From Rhodoferax sp. UBA4409 (lineage in GTDB: Bacteria; Pseudomonadota; Gammaproteobacteria; Burkholderiales; Burkholderiaceae_C), in assembly GCA_002390825.1 (NCBI GenBank), contig DGQR01000071.1:1-7613 (forward strand): a stretch of DNA of 7,613 nucleotides, given 5' to 3'. This document shows positions 5,616 through 7,613 of the stretch, piece after piece (position 1 is the first letter of the stretch; each line of letters starts with the position of its first letter). A program made the translations under genes and the position numbers. The notes beneath the pieces were generated by a model. The model saw nothing but the letters and a program-made list of their open reading frames with translations, searched no databases and was not told the DNA's origin.

Positions 5616-6044
5616 ATAGACTGGAAAGCCCCACGCTGTAGCGCCGACCCCGGCCCACTGCATCGCCACCAACCGCACCACCAACAGGCACAACACAAAA
5701 AGTGCGATCCGCCGGTGGGGTTGTGAGCTGACGCTCCGGGAAAAAATCGTCATCAGACACCCGCCCGCGGCCCACCCGTACAGCGCGCCAGAGGCGCCGG
5801 CGTAGTAGGCGCAGTTCGCATCAGACACCACGACCACAGCAACGGCGAATGCGCTTCCCAAAATCAAGGCGCACTGCTGTACCCAAACCAGCATCGGCCG
5901 GAATAGCGCGGCCAACACCAGCGCGACCATCGCATTGGACATGCCGTGCGCAAGGTTGAAATGCACCAGCTGCGCCGTAAGAGGCAACCACCACTGCCCG
6001 TCTAGAAACTCTTGGCGGTGATAGATCAGCGCGGCAAAGTCCAT
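5508..6044 (-). CDS. rrtA: Rhombosortase (rhomboid-family intramembrane serine protease)
   Basis: Inner-membrane protein of 178 aa with about five hydrophobic helices. Rhomboid features: H28-x4-H33-x3-N37 (HFNLAHGMSN) in the first helix present, catalytic S85 in YAGASGALYG, and catalytic H147 in LPAHWAGLVGG, which begins the last helix. QWWLPLTAQLVH is typical of the rhombosortase branch. Its substrate would be the GlyGly-CTERM protease that converges on it. A leading helix (TM1), normal in rhomboids, is missing: the only ATG is at 6044 and an in-frame TGA (6057-6059) precedes it, 20 nt after the nagZ stop, so either the gene is a short form or a frameshift lies upstream. It is probably transcribed with nagZ; no clear Shine-Dalgarno is seen. 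Residues 144-178 lie antisense to the protease's end. It could be a general rhomboid, but the context argues for rhombosortase. Confidence 0.85.
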   Translation of the reverse strand: MDFAALIYHRQEFLDGQWWLPLTAQLVHFNLAHGMSNAMVALVLAALFRPMLVWVQQCALILGSAFAVAVVVVSDANCAYYAGASGALYGWAAGGCLMTIFSRSVSSQPHRRIALFVLCLLVVRLVAMQWAGVGATAWGFPVYLPAHWAGLVGGLVMASFFMRRKTTPAQTTHRQQRD

Positions 6045-6064
6045 GGCCGGCGCGGCTCAGGCTT

Positions 6065-7168
6065 TCAGGCGATCCAGTCCAGTGCCTGCATGTAGTCGGG
6101 GTGCACCATGAGGTCGTCCCACGCCATGGCAGGACTGGTGGGCAGCAATGCGCGGCGGCGGGCTTCGCTCGCCTCCAGTGCCTGCCACTGGCCCTTGAGC
6201 TGGGCTTCTGTCAGACCGTCAATCAGCTCGTCCACCGCCTTGCCACCACCCTCGGCATTGGCCATGGACTGGTTGCACAAGAGCACCAAGTCGCAGCCTG
6301 CGTTCAACGCCACCACAGCCGCTTCGGTGTAGCTCACGGTTTTGCCATCGATCAAGCGGGCACCGGCCATGGACAGGTCGTCACTGAAGATGGCGCCGGT
6401 AAAGCCCAACTGGCCGCGCAAGATGTCGTTCAGCCACACGCTCGAAAAACCGGCAGGGCGACTGTCAACCTTGGGGTAAATCACGTGAGCGGGCATCACA
6501 CTGCTGGTCACGGTGTTGAGCCAGCGGTAGGGTGCAGCGTCGTCCGCCAAAATGGCTTTGAGGCCGCGTTTGTCTACCGGGATGTCGATGTGGGAGTCGG
6601 CTTTCACGAAGCCATGGCCGGGGAAGTGCTTGCCGCAGTTCGCCATGCCGCTTTTTTGCAGGCCGTGCATCAGGCTCTTGGCCAGCATGCTCACCACACG
6701 CGGGTCGCGGGCAAAGGCGCGGTCGCCGATGACACTGCTTTCGCCGTAGTCGAGGTCCAGCACCGGCGTGAAGCTCATATCCACGCCACAGGCGCGCAAC
6801 TCGGCGCCCAGCACATAGCCGGTGGCGGTGGCCGCGTTGGTAGCGTCCAAGGCGCCAGCCTTCTTGGCGGAGGTGGTAGGCACGATGTCACGCATCCACA
6901 TCTCACCCAAGGCGCGCATGGGCGGCAGGTGGGTGAAACCATCGGTCTTGAAGCGCTGCACACGGCCACCTTCATGGTCCACGCAGATCAGCAAATCCGC
7001 GCGCACTTTCTTGATGTCGCGGCACAGCGCTGTGAGTTGCTCGCGGTTTTGCCAGTTGCGGGCAAACAGAATCATGCCACCCACCAGTGGGTGCTTCAAG
7101 CGCTTGCGGTCCACGGCGGTGAGGCTGGTGCCGGCGATATCGATGATCAGAGGGGCGTGGAATGTCAT
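6065..7168 (-). CDS. nagZ: Beta-N-acetylhexosaminidase NagZ
   Basis: Cytoplasmic GH3 glycosidase of 367 aa. It removes the N-acetylglucosamine from anhydro-muropeptides during cell-wall recycling, a step that can feed AmpC beta-lactamase induction where that circuit exists. Visible motifs: VDHEGGRVQRF (about 63-73), GKHFPGHGFVKADSH (about 179-193) with the Asp191-His193 dyad that acts as acid/base in this family, and IFSDDLSMAGA (about 260-270) with nucleophile D263. I chose the ATG at 7168 because MTFHAPLIIDIAG is the usual opening; a TTG at 7186 would add six residues. The length is normal for proteobacterial NagZ. It follows acpS by 75 nt (the pdxJ-acpS-nagZ order is common in betaproteobacteria) and precedes the rhombosortase gene by 20 nt. 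Confidence 0.95.
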   Translation of the reverse strand: MTFHAPLIIDIAGTSLTAVDRKRLKHPLVGGMILFARNWQNREQLTALCRDIKKVRADLLICVDHEGGRVQRFKTDGFTHLPPMRALGEMWMRDIVPTTSAKKAGALDATNAATATGYVLGAELRACGVDMSFTPVLDLDYGESSVIGDRAFARDPRVVSMLAKSLMHGLQKSGMANCGKHFPGHGFVKADSHIDIPVDKRGLKAILADDAAPYRWLNTVTSSVMPAHVIYPKVDSRPAGFSSVWLNDILRGQLGFTGAIFSDDLSMAGARLIDGKTVSYTEAAVVALNAGCDLVLLCNQSMANAEGGGKAVDELIDGLTEAQLKGQWQALEASEARRRALLPTSPAMAWDDLMVHPDYMQALDWIA

Positions 7169-7178
7169 GGTGTTGTTT

Positions 7179-7240
7179 GCTATCAATTCAGGAGCTACTC
7201 GCGCATATTCTATGAGCGCCAGCGGCTATTTTTATTCATA
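7179..7240. repeat. Imperfect palindromic AT-flanked intergenic element between acpS and nagZ
   Basis: GAGCTACTCGCGCATA and TATGAGCGCCAGCGGCT form an imperfect inverted repeat around a short AT centre, flanked by GCTATCAATTCAGG and CTATTTTTATTCAT. The composition differs sharply from the GC-rich genes on both sides. From memory it resembles a short repeat scattered between Comamonadaceae genes, but only one copy lies in this window, so its repetitive nature is not shown here. As RNA it could fold in the acpS-nagZ leader and affect nagZ translation or partial termination. Confidence 0.45.
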
Positions 7241-7243
7241 TTT

Positions 7244-7613
7244 TCAGCGGGTTTCCACTACACAGAAGCTGGCGGCATAGTCGGTTTCGTCCGTCACAGT
7301 GATGTGGGCCTGCAGCCTTTGGGCTTCAAACCAGGTCTTCAGCTCGCCATGCAACACGATGACCGGCTTGCCGCTGCGCTCGTTGGCAATCTCGCACAGC
7401 TTCCAGCTCATGGGCATGCGCATGCCCAGCCCGATGGCTTTGCTGAAGGCCTCTTTGGCGCTGAAGCGCGTGGCCAGATAACGCAAACCGCGTTCAGGCC
7501 AGCGCTCGCTGCGGGCCTTCCAGGTGGCCAGTTCCGCGTCGGACAGCACCTTGGCCGCGAAGCGCTCGCCATGGCGCTCTACGCTGGCGCGTATGCGGCG
7601 CACATCGCAGATG
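7244..7613 (-). CDS. acpS: Holo-[acyl-carrier-protein] synthase AcpS (5'-truncated by window edge)
   Basis: Cytoplasmic phosphopantetheinyl transferase that moves 4'-phosphopantetheine from CoA to a Ser of acyl carrier protein, activating it for fatty acid synthesis. The frame stays open to the window end, reading I-C-D-V-R-R-I-R-A-S, which is the continuation of the usual G-x-D-I opening; about seven N-terminal residues, including the Mg-binding Asp, lie outside. The GTG at 7603 is therefore internal. The second family motif, ATRFSAKEAFSKAIGLGM, is intact with its metal-binding Glu. The C-terminal HITVTDETDYAASFCVVE matches the family's closing strand. It sits upstream of nagZ, as in many betaproteobacteria where pdxJ precedes both. 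Confidence 0.95.
   Translation of the reverse strand, partial: ICDVRRIRASVERHGERFAAKVLSDAELATWKARSERWPERGLRYLATRFSAKEAFSKAIGLGMRMPMSWKLCEIANERSGKPVIVLHGELKTWFEAQRLQAHITVTDETDYAASFCVVETR

Noticed and set aside
6822..7280. A 152-aa plus-strand frame across nagZ and the acpS gap
   Set aside because: It is a shadow of nagZ, with biased composition and no recognisable motif.

Overview
The window reads as chromosomal DNA of a GC-rich betaproteobacterium, most likely Burkholderiales and probably Comamonadaceae (Rhodoferax-like). This rests on the acpS-nagZ order, the style of the RluE, Chalcone_3-like, FecR and OmpA proteins, and an AT-flanked palindromic intergenic element of a type I associate with that family. 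The assignment comes from memory and no database search was run. I see no tRNA, rRNA, insertion sequence, phage gene or CRISPR array. About 90% of the window is coding.

Layout. (1) 1-431, plus: the 3' part of rluE, a 23S rRNA pseudouridine synthase. (2) 567-1118, plus: an exported chalcone isomerase-like protein. (3) 2774-1122, minus: a tight four-gene operon of FecR-domain protein, OmpA-type lipoprotein, SUI1/YciH-type factor and DUF3820 protein, with a 4-nt overlap, a 17-nt gap and a 1-nt overlap. (4) 2940-3167, plus: a small unrecognised protein, divergent from that operon. (5) 3301-5615, plus: a two-gene operon of a small lipoprotein followed by a secreted subtilisin-like protease that ends in a GlyGly-CTERM sorting signal. 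(6) 6044-5508, minus: a rhomboid-family membrane protease, read as rhombosortase, which converges on and overlaps the protease gene. (7) 7613-6065, minus: acpS (5' end off the window) and nagZ, which lead into the rhombosortase gene.

The part most worth attention is 3301-6044. The subtilase carries a Gly-rich stretch, a short hydrophobic segment and an Arg cluster, the hallmark of rhombosortase substrates, and the presumed processing enzyme lies immediately next to it. The lipoprotein encoded just before the protease resembles the protease's own I9-type propeptide in its C-terminal part (10 of 16 identical residues over the best segment). It may therefore be a membrane-anchored inhibitor or folding helper. 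The protease and rhombosortase genes overlap tail to tail by 108 bp in exact antisense codon register, so one stretch of DNA encodes the end of the substrate's sorting signal on one strand and the last transmembrane helix with the catalytic His of the enzyme on the other.

Rhombosortase/GlyGly-CTERM pairs are known in general. The propeptide-like lipoprotein, the dedicated three-gene arrangement, the overlap and a rhombosortase that seems to lack its first helix are the less ordinary aspects.
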